Below are positions 48,391 to 60,250 of a stretch of DNA of 64,000 nt, in pieces. The notes under the pieces are model-generated. The model ran no database searches and had not been told where the DNA came from. It saw only the letters and a program-made list of their open reading frames with translations. The translations under genes were made by a program, and so were the position numbers. The number at the start of each line of letters is the position of its first letter. The first letter of the stretch is position 1. The stretch is taken from positions 96,879,298 through 96,943,297 of the forward strand of contig CM041783.1 of NCBI GenBank assembly GCA_023374045.1, read 5' to 3'. This DNA is from Limonium bicolor (Eukaryota; Streptophyta; Magnoliopsida; Caryophyllales; Plumbaginaceae).

Positions 48391-48674
48391 GATTAAGATA
48401 AGACTAAGATTGAGGTGAGATAAGGATGGACTAAGTTTAAGAGGGAACATTACTTAAAGAGTTAAATAACTAACTCTCTAATTAAGGGAACGCATTTAAG
48501 TCGTTCATTGTGTGTGAACTTTGATTGTTCATATCTGAGTTGTTGTTTACTGCACTTTCTATTATGTTGTGCATCTAATCAACCTCCATGCTATCGACAA
48601 TTAGTCGTCGTAGCCACGTTAGCTTGGGGGCCATGAGAGGATAGTACCAGCATTCGTGCTGACCCCTCGGGGGC

Positions 48675-48691
48675 TTCTTTTTACTACACAG
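48675..48691 (+). promoter_or_regulatory. A3 putative leader splice acceptor
   Basis: TTCTTTTTACTACACAG ends at 48691, 298 bp from the LTR end, just after GACCCCTCGGGGGC. Confidence 0.4.
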
Positions 48692-49069
48692 GTGAACATC
48701 AGGAGGCGGCTGTCGCAGGAGTAAGAAGAGGATACAGCTGTTAAGGGTTGAGTGTGGCCCACGAGTTGTGCATGTACACTCGTATGGCAATTTGAGTTAG
48801 TAAGATGTATAGGTTGTGAGTGGATGGTAAGAAGGTTATGTAAATGGTTATGGTTGTTAGACTAATGTTCGGTATATTCTGTAGTCAGACCGTGGCAAGG
48901 TCCTGGATTGTAAAGAATTCCGCTGCGACATGTTTATATATATACTGTTAAGTTGCGAGACCACATTTGGATTGAGTTGGGGTGTTACAGTCATTCAGCT
49001 GGTATGCTTTAATATAGATTCAGCTTCTGCTTCAGGAGATAGTTAGTTTTAGCTTCGAGGGCGAAGCTT

Positions 49070-49088
49070 TCTTTTAAGAGGGATGAGA
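49070..49088 (+). promoter_or_regulatory. C polypurine tract
   Basis: TTTTAAGAGGGATGAGA directly before the 3' LTR. It is less G-rich than in the other families. Confidence 0.7.
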
Positions 49089-50490
49089 TGAAATACCCGC
49101 AAATTTTGAGTTAGGATATGTATAATATATGTTAAAAAAAATAAGTTAGTAGTATATGGGAATGAGTGTTAGAGGCCCAGGGAAGTCAATAAAATTATCT
49201 AATCCTTATCCTTTCACTAAATTGATATAATAGTAAAGTATGTTATACCTTCCTTATCTTCCGAAATCACTGATTATAATTTGATTTTGAAATCTAGCTT
49301 CTATCTTAAAGGAATTATTAGTATCTATTTAACTATTTATTGTTTCTTAAATAAGTCAATTTCCTTAAAATATAATTACAATCATCCCTCGTCTTGTTAC
49401 CATGGCTGAATTGTTTTCTTTATTTATCGGTAAGTCATTCTTTATCTCTTAGTTAGTTACATAGTAAAATCTAATTTCCCTTTAAATTAATATCAACGTT
49501 AGTTACTATTTTCCTCTTCCACATTATTCGCATCATTAAATATTCTTTCTTTTATATAAATTACAACACTGATTGTTTTACCTCCTAAAATATTCAAACG
49601 TTTTTCTTATTAAAGAGTTCAATTCTAGTTTTACTTCTTCCTTTTCAAAATAATATTTTATCTTTCCTTAAATATAAATATTTTCATCCTTATCGTTACG
49701 CAATAGCAAGTCATCTATATTTCGTTACTCCAACTAGCCATTTGAATTGTTGTTTATTTCTTTCAACTAAATATCTTCTAGATAGTTTTTTACTCGCTTA
49801 AACTAATTATAATGTCAATCTGATTTCTTTCTCTCATAATTAAATTACAAAACTGATTTAACGGAATATCTTTCCTTCCTAAATTACTAGTAATATTTAA
49901 AACCTGATTTCCCCCACTCTCTTCTTCATCGTCGCAACATTCTACGCTCTTATTCACAATTATAACATTCTTGTGCCTTCTCTCCTGAACTTCCTATTCA
50001 CGTTCTTCATTGTTGTTGTCAAGTCTCTCTTCCCTGGTGCCGATTAGAATAACAACGGGTAAAATCTACTACTTAGATGATTTATTAATTTATTTGGTTA
50101 TGGTTAGTAGATTTTGATTGTGGATTGTTATTGATCTAGACATTGATATCGATGGCGAGCTTCTGGTGATTTTGTCGAGTTGTCTTCCTGAGTCAAGAAA
50201 AATCAGGTAAATTCTGTGCTCATTGTTGGATTTTGATGTGGATTGTTTTCTATCACAAAAAGTATTTTGAGAAACTCTGATGGAGATCTGGTCAAATGAG
50301 ATTGTGATTTCTTCACGTGGTGCAAAGTTGTGGAATTCTGGAAATTGGTATTGGTTTCGTTTTGGGAGTTCTTCACTTGTTTTAATTACTTGGAGTTCTT
50401 GGTGCTCCCTGATTCACCATGTTGGAGTTCTTGGTGCTCCCTGATTCACCATGTTGGTTCTCTGCACCCTGAGCATGAATTAATTACACT

Positions 50491-50543
<53 letters not shown>

Positions 50544-51296
50544 TGCATACAATGACTGCAGTTAAGCTCTATGATTTACTCTATGGACTGCTGATTCATA
50601 GGGGTGTGCACACTTAAGGACTTAGAGTGAGGGTATTTGGTATTTCAGTCCGTCTGTGACTGCTTGGTTTGCTTTGGTGATTACTCATGTTGAAGACTCC
50701 CTATTGGTTTTGCGGTTGTGCTATTGGAAAATGGATTTGGTTTGTGTTTGCCAATTTTGTATGTTTCAGTTTAATCAATACACAAATTATTTTCAAAATG
50801 TATTTTACGTGATGAGATGGAATTTACTCAGTTTCACTGATTTGCGCGGTCCCTTCGTGTTTTGTATATTGTTTTCTGATCGCAGGTAATGGTTGCTGAA
50901 GGTAGGGCTGGGAAACGCGCTATCACATAGATTAGGAAATCTGAAATTGTTTTTGAGACATTAAGTTGGGTTGCAATGTTTTGAGATAGAATATTCTAAG
51001 TTGCAGTGTTCGAAATACAATGTTTTGGTTTATTATGATTACATTACCATCGTTGGATTGAAATACTGGAGCTTCCGCATATTTTGAAAATTACAAGTTC
51101 ACTTAGTTGTTTTATTGTTTTGTTGGATCATTAGCCTGAGCACTCAAGGATTGAGTGTGGCGGTAGCACTCTGGATTGTTTTATATTTCGATGTGGGTTT
51201 TGGATGTTAAACTCTTGACACCTTTGCTTATAAAATTTCTTTATCAGATGCAATTACAATGATATCATTATAGTACAATTCACAAGGATGTTTTCA

Positions 51297-51310
51297 ATGT
51301 ATTTTTGCAG
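51297..51310 (+). promoter_or_regulatory. C 3' LTR acceptor-like site
   Basis: GTATTTTTGCAG ends at 51310, 299 bp from the LTR end, as in the 5' LTR. Confidence 0.35.
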
Positions 51311-51320
51311 AATTGGACCT

Positions 51321-51499
51321 GTCCGAACTGTCCGGACATCCATGTTCGGACAGGCCCCGAAAGGTCTTTTATTTTTGCAACTTCAGTGGCGTCCGAACAT
51401 CTGTCCGAACTTACATGTTCGGACAGCATGCGAGGACGGGTCTGGGGTAAGTCTCGGCATTGGTCCGAACTTACATGTCCGGACCAATGTTCGGACAAA
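51321..51499 (+). repeat. C 3' LTR inverted-repeat array
   Basis: GTCCGAAC at 51321, 51391 and 51463, closed by GTTCGGAC. Unit 1 is three bases shorter than in the 5' LTR. Confidence 0.85.
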
Positions 51500-52047
51500 A
51501 CTTTATTTTCAGTTTTAGGACTCGTTTGAAGTCCGTTTTCAAATCCGTCTGCGGTGTTGGTTTCGTATCGTCGTGTACTTTCATATGAGATAAAATCCAG
51601 GGTGTTACATCTACGGACCTCCATAACTAAATAATACCACCAACGGTACATCAACCAACTAAGAATCTAGTCAAGAGTAGATACACCCACCCTGCCACAC
51701 CCGAAGAGGTTGCAATACCTAGCGGGCATAGCTTAGGCAGCTACAAGCATAATTATGGGGTACACCCGAGTAGGACTACAGCAGTAGTGCCTAACTGACT
51801 TGAACCTCAGTAACCACAGTAACGACGTGGGAAGGAGCAACGAGGTAGAACACAGAACTAAGTAATTAAGGAACTCCGAGAATGGAGAAGCACCTAAATG
51901 AATGATAGACATGTCACGATGAATGAGAAGCATCTCTAAGGAGTAGTTATCCAACAAAAGGATCAAGGAAGAGCCGACAAGGCCACCAAATATAATGTGA
52001 ACAATACTGAAATTGGTACGAATTATCCCAAAAACCGCCTGTACCGC

Positions 52048-52067
52048 GCACTTGCCACGGCAAGTGC
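52048..52067 (+). repeat. GCACTTGC hairpin, B2 copy
   Basis: GCACTTGCCACGGCAAGTGC, perfect stem, same relative place as 24595-24614 in B1. Confidence 0.65.
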
Positions 52068-52390
52068 AGTAAAATGGGACCACTAAGAGGAGCTTTGACA
52101 AGCTACCGGTACTTAGCAAAGTACAAAGATGGCGAACGAAGCCAATATAGCAACTCAAACCTTAAGAATTGTGAAACGAAACCTTGAAAAGGCCTAACGG
52201 CCTGATCATTGTATAAGAACATACCTGTCAGCGAGAAGCTGGACTCGGTAAGGAGCAGTCGGCATTGAAATGCCATGGAGAATTTACTTTCAAAACTCAA
52301 AATTTTCTTTCAAAACATAAAATTTTCCAAAAACCCCCAACGTTTTAAAAACCAATCCAGAGAACCACGGTAAGTTATCATAGGACGATA

Positions 52391-52612
52391 TAAGAGGATT
52401 TGGCAACAGAATACTTCACCTAGTCGTGTGACCGACACTACCAGTGTACACAAACAAGACATGGAACGACCGCACTCCGAAGGAGCTTGTGGGCCTGACA
52501 GACCAGTTATGAGTTAGTCGGGTAAGTGGTAACATATCAATAAGATACTCCATGTATGTATACAAGTAGAGTACAGAACGCGGGAGGTAGCACACTCCAT
52601 ACTACGGACGAA
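52391..52612 (+). other. conserved non-coding block, B2 copy
   Basis: Corresponds to 24052-24256 of B1 and 14190-14400 of D. It runs from ACAGAATACTTCACC to CTCCATACTACGGACG. Confidence 0.55.
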
Positions 52613-53967
52613 AGAGCCAATTCAAACCAAGACAGTTGGACACCTCGAATGACCAAAAGAACGCCAAAAAGCCTACAAGCGAAAAGAGTCAAGAACCCAT
52701 TCCAAGAGGGTGACTAAAGAGTCGAAAGTGCGAGAAGCACCAAGTATTAAGTATAGACGTTGGATATGTCTTAGAGATCACAACGGTAACCGGAATGAAT
52801 ATCAGCGTAAACAAGACGGCGAATGCCGAAAATGAACATATAAACGTTTGATAAACGGGATAGAATTCCCACAGCATACATCACTGAAGAGAATGACGAC
52901 TTGACCATGAAGATAAAGGAAAAGTACCAATGATCTACCCATTGACGGGAGACATTACAACCCTAAATGGGATAGTTCAAAATATGTGTGACCGCAAGTC
53001 GGAGAAAGTAACTAAACATACCCATGAGTTCAAGCCAGATGTAATGGCATAACTCAGTAACACCCAGGAGCAATCCGTGAAGGGTGCCGGAATCAACAAT
53101 AGTTGAACGAGATACGTGTTGGGAACACAAGTGTTTAGGAGAACACTCGGGCAGAACCCGAAGGGTTCCCATGTAACACGGGATACCCTAGATTGCCAGA
53201 CGGCGTGAATTAGTATCAAAATACTTAAAGGGCCTTCCATGTACGGAAGCGTGATGAAACTACCATATCAAAAACCCAGTAGTACCTCCAAACCACTTAA
53301 TGGTATACGGAGAAGGAGAAACTCGTATAAGCATCCTGCAAGGAGCATGGCTCGAGGTAATGTGGCTTGTAAGCCGGGAAAACCAATCACAAATTATAGA
53401 TTTGACATTGCAACCTATGCATAAAGGCATAAGAGGAATCGTGGATAATGAACCACTATCTTAGAGTGGGGATACCACTTGTTATTACGGAGCCTATGGA
53501 GCGGCAATTGCGTGAATCCTCCAGAGAAAGGCTACCACCTGAGTATGTAATGTGAAACCGCTAGAGTAGTGTAGTGCAATTTGAGCATGTGTATATTGCC
53601 AAGGAGAGATTGAACAAAGATAGTATGCAAAAAAGAACTTAATAGCAACAGTTCTAAACCGGAAGAGTAATTGGTTAAGAGGTAGACACAGTATGTGTGC
53701 AATTTGAATTGCAGAGTAAACAAGGCGCAAGGAGCGCAGAGAAATTTAAAAGAGTAGTGTAGTCTATTGAGCCAAGTGACTGGCAAGCCATAGTATAAAT
53801 GGCGGGAGTATATGAGCGGAAGCTAAAGTAGTGCGGATGCCATATAAGCGAATGTTGTAATGAGTAGAGCATGGTACGTAGTAACAGATAATGTTATGAA
53901 GCTGATGAGAAAAGATGGTAAGGCAGACATATTCATTCCTATCACACAAGAGATTTACCGCCAAGGG

Positions 53968-54010
53968 TTTACGCTTCTACACTCTGTATGACTGAGTGTT
54001 TTGGTATTGC
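53968..54010 (+). promoter_or_regulatory. conserved CACTC...GAGTG hairpin block, B2 copy
   Basis: TTTACGCTTCTACACTCTG then TATGACTGAGTG, matching the B1 and D copies closely. Confidence 0.6.
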
Positions 54011-54665
54011 ACTTGTGCGGTAATGATCGAGTGGGAGAGCTAGGAATTGAGAAATGTCAACGAAGCTTGTTGAGCGAAAATCTAGAGAAATGACCGTGCG
54101 GCCGTTGGCCAAAGATGCACAAAGAACGTGGACCATAACCCACAGGTCCCAAGACCGATGCATGGTAAATACAGAGTAGTATCAATGAAGAATTCTCGTA
54201 CAGAAACAAGTAAACAAACATAATTCAGAAGCCATTATTTAACGAGGAAGCACTACATACTAAGTAGTAGCTTGAACTCAAACCGACAATAAGTCGGGAA
54301 AAGTAAGTGAATAATCACGAAAGTATACAACGGTATACGAAATAGATTTCCAGAGAACTGGAGAGAAAATCTATAACTCATCGAAATCGCATGTGGTAAG
54401 ATATACCACGCGACGATGAATATTACATTGAGAATACCAAAAGGGCCAATAAGCTCTAGTTATCAGGTCATGCAGCAAAGGCTAGTGGGCCATAATTCAA
54501 AGGTTAAGTATACCTAGCAATTGTGAGTAATTGGCTAATCATAAACACCTTGAAGCCTTAGAGGCTAGAACCGAACCCGGTTATGAGTTAAGTAACCGTA
54601 TTGAAGTTAAAATACTTCATGATGCTTGAATTAGTGAACCAATGTTCAGTGATAACATATGGTCT

Positions 54666-54699
54666 GTTACGCGGGCGTAACCCCTTTTAAGGGGGGTAG
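54666..54699 (+). promoter_or_regulatory. B2 internal hairpin and second purine tract
   Basis: GTTACGCGGGCGTAAC followed by CCCCTTTTAAGGGGGGTAG, 1.44 kb before the 3' LTR as in B1. Confidence 0.65.
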
Positions 54700-56121
54700 G
54701 GCGAGAAACCACTTAGAGTATGTTTTACGTATAGGTGTGTAAACTACTATGTGCATGGCACAAAAGAAATTAATTTGATGGTTGGGACTCATGTTACATA
54801 AACGTGTGTACCCATTGATTGTGTAATCTTAGTTATTTCGCATGAGAGATGCAAGTAACGAGTATGTAATATTATGAAAAGAGGAGTAGCGAAACTCCTA
54901 GGGAGTGAGAATCCCTATAGTATATGTCTATTGAAATTAGACATGAGTTATGATGAGTAAGAATCAGTATGAAACCGATGTGTAACCTAGTGGGATGTGA
55001 GTTTCCCTAGGTGATTTTAATTGAGAATGATTGATGGAGTGAGTTCCATCCTTTGGAGTTGTATGTTATATGTTTTAAATTGAGTAACAATTTGAGAAAA
55101 TGAGCCCATGAGTTGCTTAGGTAAAGTAAGCAAAGTAAATCGAGAATGAAGAATGAACTAATTTCTAGGAATTAAAGATAAAATTAAAATGAAAATGTTT
55201 GATGAATATGACTAGAAAGAGTAAAAGATAGAAAACGAAAATGTTTGACTATCTGATTGTTTGAAACTGACGTGGGAGGTGGAACTTGATCTGCTAGCGA
55301 TCAAGGGAAACCGAACACAAATTGGGGTGGAAGGATAGTTCAACACTGATGCTGATCACATCAGGGTTGGATGATTCTTGAAGCTCCCTATAAGTGGTCA
55401 CATGTAATCACGTTAAGAAAAGATACAGCTACCATAAACCGGATTTGGAGTTGAGTGATGTTTTAAAATAATTTTCAAATGGAATTTACAAAAGAATTTT
55501 CTTCAAGTATGAAGATGGAAATGAAAACTGATTCTTAAACCGCTATCACCCGCCGATGGCTGCGGCCTTAAGTCTTGAAGACCGGTAGAACGGTGGGCGT
55601 GTATTAGTTTTGAAACCATTGCACCGTACGTGCGGCGGTCCTAAGTGACCGGTTGGGGCGGTGACAGTGTGTGATTTTTCCAAAGGCAGCGGGAAGGGTA
55701 GAGTACCCTGAGACGATCCTGTGTTGAGTGAGTCAACCAGAGTGCCTGAGGAAATTTATATGTGAAACGTTTTGATCAGAACCGAAGGGACCGTGGGCCA
55801 GAGAGAGTAAGTGCCCATTTGTCATGAAACGGCCGTGGACCAGAGAGCATAAGTGTCCAACGTGACCGGTACCTGAGGGATCAGTAGTGTATTACTCGAT
55901 ATGGATTCGAGGACTATAGTGCCTTCTTGTCTTCGGACCGATTCCATGGAGAGAGTAAAAGAGTATTTTCAATTGCTATACATGCTGTGATTTGTGTGTG
56001 GTATGGGTAGTGCGAAATGAAATTGACTTGTGGAGTCTGTGAGGTTATACATGTATTATAACCTTGGCATAGAATGCCTTGAGATCAACCATATTAGATT
56101 CAGCAACTTTGAGGGCAAAGT

Positions 56122-56139
56122 TCCTTAAGGGGGGTAGAT
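56122..56139 (+). promoter_or_regulatory. B2 polypurine tract
   Basis: TCCTTAAGGGGGGTAGAT directly before the LTR start TTTAATACCCC. Confidence 0.85.
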
Positions 56140-56699
56140 TTTAATACCCCGGACCTAAAAATGGTGGTTAAATTATTCTAATACGATTATTAAAGGCCAA
56201 ATGGTGCCTAAAGAGTATTGGTAAAGAGAATAAAACCAAAAATAAAGAGAAACGCTTGAAAAGCGAAAAACGCTAAAATGCGCATTTAATGAGTATAAGA
56301 GATATATGGTCTCGTAAGGGGCCGAGATGGATTCCTAAGGCTTAAATACGCCTAATTAGTATACCGGAATGATTCCCGAAGAAAACGGATCCAAATAATT
56401 GATTAAAACGCTAACGGAGTTTTAAAGCACGTTTTTTTCGAGAAAACCCGAAAACGCGACTTTAAGTGGTCAAATAGACCCGTAAAATTATAGTTGATTA
56501 AATAACTATAATTAAGTGTTAATGGAAGCTTAATAACCATTAACAATAAAGAAACGAGAAAAATCCGAAAAACGGGCCCGGTTAGTGAATAGTGCCAAAC
56601 CGGGTAAAATAACGAGTGTTTTCTGTCAGAAACCGAAAAATGCTCCAGCTTAACTAGCTAGTGGGAGCCGGTTTTATTAGATAAGCAGCCTCCCCCTCT

Positions 56700-56835
56700 C
56701 TTGCTTATTAGTTAATAAATAAATAAAGAAAGAAAGAAAAGGAGGAGAGAGAAAAGCAAAAAGCAAAAGGCATAAAACATTTCCCTCACTCTCTCTCCTC
56801 TCACTTTCCCTTCTTCTTCCTCCCCCCCCCCTTCT
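56700..56835 (+). promoter_or_regulatory. B2 3' LTR putative promoter
   Basis: TTAATAAATAAATAAAG near 56713 is followed by a CT-rich patch at 56780-56835 ending in a run of nine Cs or so. Confidence 0.4.
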
Positions 56836-57089
56836 CCATGATTTCCTTCCTCCTTCTCTGGTGCTGAAAAACATGGGAGCTCAAGCAAGGTTTCTCCATC
56901 TTCTTCTCCTTGCCCAAGCCTCATCCTTGCTCCGAATTGAAAAATAATCGCATATTTGAACTCCTCTCATCAAACTCTACACTTCCCTCTTTTCAAAATC
57001 CCAAAAGCTTGAAGTTCATTTTGATGTGTGTTGGCCATTTGAAGAGAAAAGCACACCATTATGAAGCTTGAAGCTTCCTCTTTCTAGCA

Positions 57090-57456
57090 AGGTAAAAATA
57101 TCCATGAAAACCCTTGTTTTCTCCATTTTCCCACCTTGGCCGATTTTTGGCTCTTTTAATGACTAGCTTTTCTTCCTTGTTTGAGATATTCTACAAGCTT
57201 TAAATGGTGGTGGGAGTCCCTCTTGGGATTCAAGAGTTGGAAACCATTCAAGAATTTCCAAAGGTAAAACCTAACTTGGTGCTTTAAGCATCTTTGTGAA
57301 TTCTAGTCCATTTGATGAGCCTAAGAGAGTTCCTTAGTGCTTACTTTCCAATTTTAATGTGGCTAGAGAAATGGGCAAATGAATTTCCTTTGCCTATTTG
57401 GAATGAAGAGAAGAGGAGAAGAGAAATAAAAAGGAACTTAAGAAAATTTAAGGTAA
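57090..57456 (+). promoter_or_regulatory. B2 3' LTR putative leader splice donors
   Basis: CAAGGTAAAA (GT at 57092), AAAGGTAAAA (57264), TAAGGTAAG (57453): spacings 172 and 189 bp, the first 952 bp into the LTR. Confidence 0.4.
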
Positions 57457-58331
57457 GAAACTTACCTTAGTGTTATCCTATATGTATTAGGATTTGGGAA
57501 GGGTTAATTAAAATGAATGAACCCAAATATGTATTGGAATGTGATCTGTTGAGATGAGGAGAGTTGTGATAATAATGTGCTTGTATAGAAATAATGCAAG
57601 TGAGGAAACATTGTGAAATAAAGTGTTTGATTTATGAGCTATGCACTTTATGTATTATGCATTGTGTTGCATTTGGAGAATGGATGAGTTTTGTGTTTTT
57701 ATGTGTGCTGGTAGAACCCTTGTGGGTTTGGCTAGTTTTAGGATGAAATATGTGAAGAGATGAGTTATGGACAAGGTTAGGAAAGTAGCCAAGTTATGGC
57801 AAAATTTGTGTAGAAATCTAAGTGGATTAAGTGTTGTTAGAATGGAGAATAATCTATGACTGGCTAGGTATGTATGGAGATTGAATTGAGTTAGTAAACC
57901 ACCTTGGGAATGCTAGTTTAAGGATAGGTGAATTATGCAAAAGCTGTAGCAAAAAGAAGTTGTTTAGGTGCCTTAAGAATGATAGAAAAGGATGTGAGTT
58001 TAAGGCTTTAAGAGTGAGTCTTGGAACTTGGTATGAGTTGTGCATTTTCTTGGAAGATATGGAATGGTCAAAATGAAAGAGAACATAATGCAAAGTGCTG
58101 AGGAGAAGTTAGAAAATGCATAAGTGTGCAAGGTGTTGAAATGAGAATAAAAAATGGGTGAATTAGAGCAAGAATTTGAGTAAGGATTAAACCTATGATT
58201 TGAAGAGGTTTAGAGCATGTTTTAAGGTGATTAAACATGTAGGAATCTTGTGGAAAGATTAGGGAAAGATTGGGTGTGGATTAAGGATTGAATTGGGGTT
58301 GAAAATTAATGTATGTTGTAGGTTTTTGCAG

Positions 58332-58512
58332 GGTCCGGGACCTAGTCATTGGACAAAGTCCCGGACCACCCCTAAATTAAAGCCGAGAGTACAACACCCA
58401 CATTGGTCCGGGACTTGGCCTAGGTACAAGGTCCCGGACCATGCAATATTTTTGGCCGAGAGTTAGCTTTGTGATTGGTCCGGGACTTAGGGTAAGGGCC
58501 AAGTCCCGGACC
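58332..58512 (+). repeat. B2 inverted-repeat array, period 72-73 bp
   Basis: GTCCGGGAC at 58333, 58406 and 58478 paired with GTCCCGGACC at 58358, 58431 and 58503. Same place and period as in B1 but a different stem. Confidence 0.85.
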
Positions 58513-59254
58513 ACCCCCAGAATCCTACAGAGAGTGTTTGAAAGGGTTTAAATGATGGGGGTTTGAATGTTAATGATGTTAGATGATGTTTAGGCCTTTG
58601 TTTGGTAACATGTAAAGGCCCGAAGAAGTGTAAGAAAGTGTTAGAAGTGATTGAGAAGTGAGAACTCAAATTAACAAGAGTAAAACCGAGGTAACGGGAT
58701 AACGGGGTAAGTACGGGAGTAGCATTTTATTATGTTCCGTATGAGCTTAGTATTAATAATAATGTTTGGATCATTATCAGAGAATCGTGCGTGACCCGAG
58801 CATGGTGAGATGACACGGTAAAAGTAAAAACCCCGGTGAAAGGTATGATTTTCTCATACCCCGCGTACTAACCGAGTGTAACACCCCTACAACGCCCCTA
58901 GCAACTACCGAAAATCGCAGCGGAAATAACCAACCAAACAATAACTAAACGCTTTGGTGTTACAACGCCGTTAACCCCCCGTGGTTAACTAGGCAGAATA
59001 AATACAAGTGTATCGGTCTGATGATCAGACTCCCGAGCATAGAATCTAACATCCATATATAAACATAATCAACCATACCGAGTATTTAATTTACATCACC
59101 ACTATCAATTGTAAACCTCCACCACTGTTTAACAAACGGTACCAAAATGTAATGCCTCGAGAGCACAGGCGCATCCCGGGCTCAACAGCCGACATAGCCA
59201 AAAGTACATCAACGACCTAGGATCTAGAGCCACTCCGCTTCTTCGATCCTCATC

Positions 59255-59268
59255 CTGCAATAAATATA
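59255..59268 (-). promoter_or_regulatory. A4 putative leader splice acceptor
   Basis: Minus strand ATATATTTATTGCAG ends at 59255, 378 bp from the LTR end, identical in distance to A1 and A2. Confidence 0.4.
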
Positions 59269-60250
59269 TGGAGCCCCCGAGGGGGTCAGCAACCTTTGCT
59301 GGTATGGCTAACGCGCAGCCCATCGGCTACCGGGATACGCGCAACCAATTGTCATAATAACATGGCATTCATTTTAGAACATCCAACATATATACATATA
59401 TACCAAGCATAGCAAGGGAATTTGCATAGCACCATAACAATACATGACACCATAAAATCGGTCCTCACAAGGAACCTTCCACCATAGTTAGTATACCATG
59501 TGAGCCTAGGGATTTTTGCCAATCCCATGTTAAGCTCGTTACCAACCTCATTACCGTCCAGTTATATAGAACGGTTAACTTATACCAAAGGTGTGTCGGA
59601 TATAGTGATCCCAAGCACACCGAAATAACATACGTATGCCCCTGTGGCCCGACGTGAGTCAGTAACTAGCTTTGGATAAGCTAAGGGAAGGTAGAAACCA
59701 AATTGGAATACCACCTATACATACACCAAGAGCCGAACCGGATAAGATATCGACTCCCATCACAACCACACCGCGTGGCCGGAACAACCGGACTCCTCAC
59801 TCCCCCGGTTAGCACTTGTTAGTGATCATACTAATAAACTTATTAAGTCACACACAAACAAGTGTATAGGTCTTGTTAGACACACCAAGGGAAGGGGTCA
59901 TAATAATACAACATCATAACATATAACAACCGTAAGCTCTTTTCATGCCTTAATCTTATAAGGTCGTAAACACTCAGAAAAATAATCAACACCCAAGCCG
60001 GTGTAAACCGGTAGACAACAGACTGCGAGAAAACCATACCTTGGTCCTTGCCTCGATTGGTTCCCTCCGTAGGTCACTCCTATACATAATTAATAACGTC
60101 GGTTAATTATTTATTCGATTCAAACTTGTTAAGTATTTAACATGATTGTATGACATGTTTTAATGTCTATCTTACCCTAGGTTACCTTCACTATACTCCC
60201 TAGGGTTTACTACATAAGTCACATTCTTTTCTGTTTTTTTTTTTTGGTAT

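Larger units (their letters stand above)
44374..48989 (+). mobile_element. A3: solo LTR (4.6 kb) in C
   Basis: TGAAATACCCC to GGGGTGTTACA, with GTCAT on both sides (44369-44373 and 48990-48994) and no internal sequence or second LTR: a solo LTR left by recombination between LTRs. It is related to A1/A2/A4 by layout and by the GACCGACCC array, but differs enough to be a subfamily. Confidence 0.9.
37508..51609 (+). mobile_element. C: complete non-autonomous LTR retrotransposon with solo LTR inside
   Basis: LTRs at 37508-40011 and 49089-51609, both TGAAATACCC to GGGTGTTACA, with target duplication TCTAC at 37503-37507 and 51610-51614 (B2 interior). The interior, without A3, is about 4.5 kb. No retroelement protein domain is recognisable on either strand; frames are short and broken. 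Its interior shares no obvious block with B or D, so C is a separate non-coding lineage. Confidence 0.92.
49089..51609 (+). repeat. C 3' LTR
   Basis: 2,521 bp partner of 37508-40011. A TA run at 50493-50539 is much longer than at 38917-38934, accounting for much of the length difference. It ends GGGTGTTACA before the TCTAC duplication. Confidence 0.92.
51615..56121 (+). other. B2 interior after C, non-coding
   Basis: Continues the B2 interior interrupted at 37507 and follows B1's interior (25050 down to 20533) in reverse complement, in the same order. Many substitutions, no recognisable protein domain. Confidence 0.75.
36540..58876 (+). mobile_element. B2: older LARD-like element, interrupted by C, D and A4
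   Basis: The plus-strand relative of B1: LTR remnant, primer-binding site, interior in two pieces (37017-37507 and 51615-56121), purine tract, and a 3' LTR cut off by A4. The interior continues correctly across C. Sequence differences from B1 are much greater than between B1's own LTRs, so it is a separate, older lineage. Confidence 0.85.
56140..58876 (+). repeat. B2 3' LTR, interrupted by A4
   Basis: Starts TTTAATACCCCGGACC and follows the B LTR (20516 down to about 17840 of B1) to GTACTAACCGAG, where A4 begins. Confidence 0.85.

Noticed and set aside
50330..50617. Frame of 95 codons over the TA repeat in C's 3' LTR
   Set aside because: The Tyr-Ile run comes from a microsatellite whose length differs from the 5' LTR.
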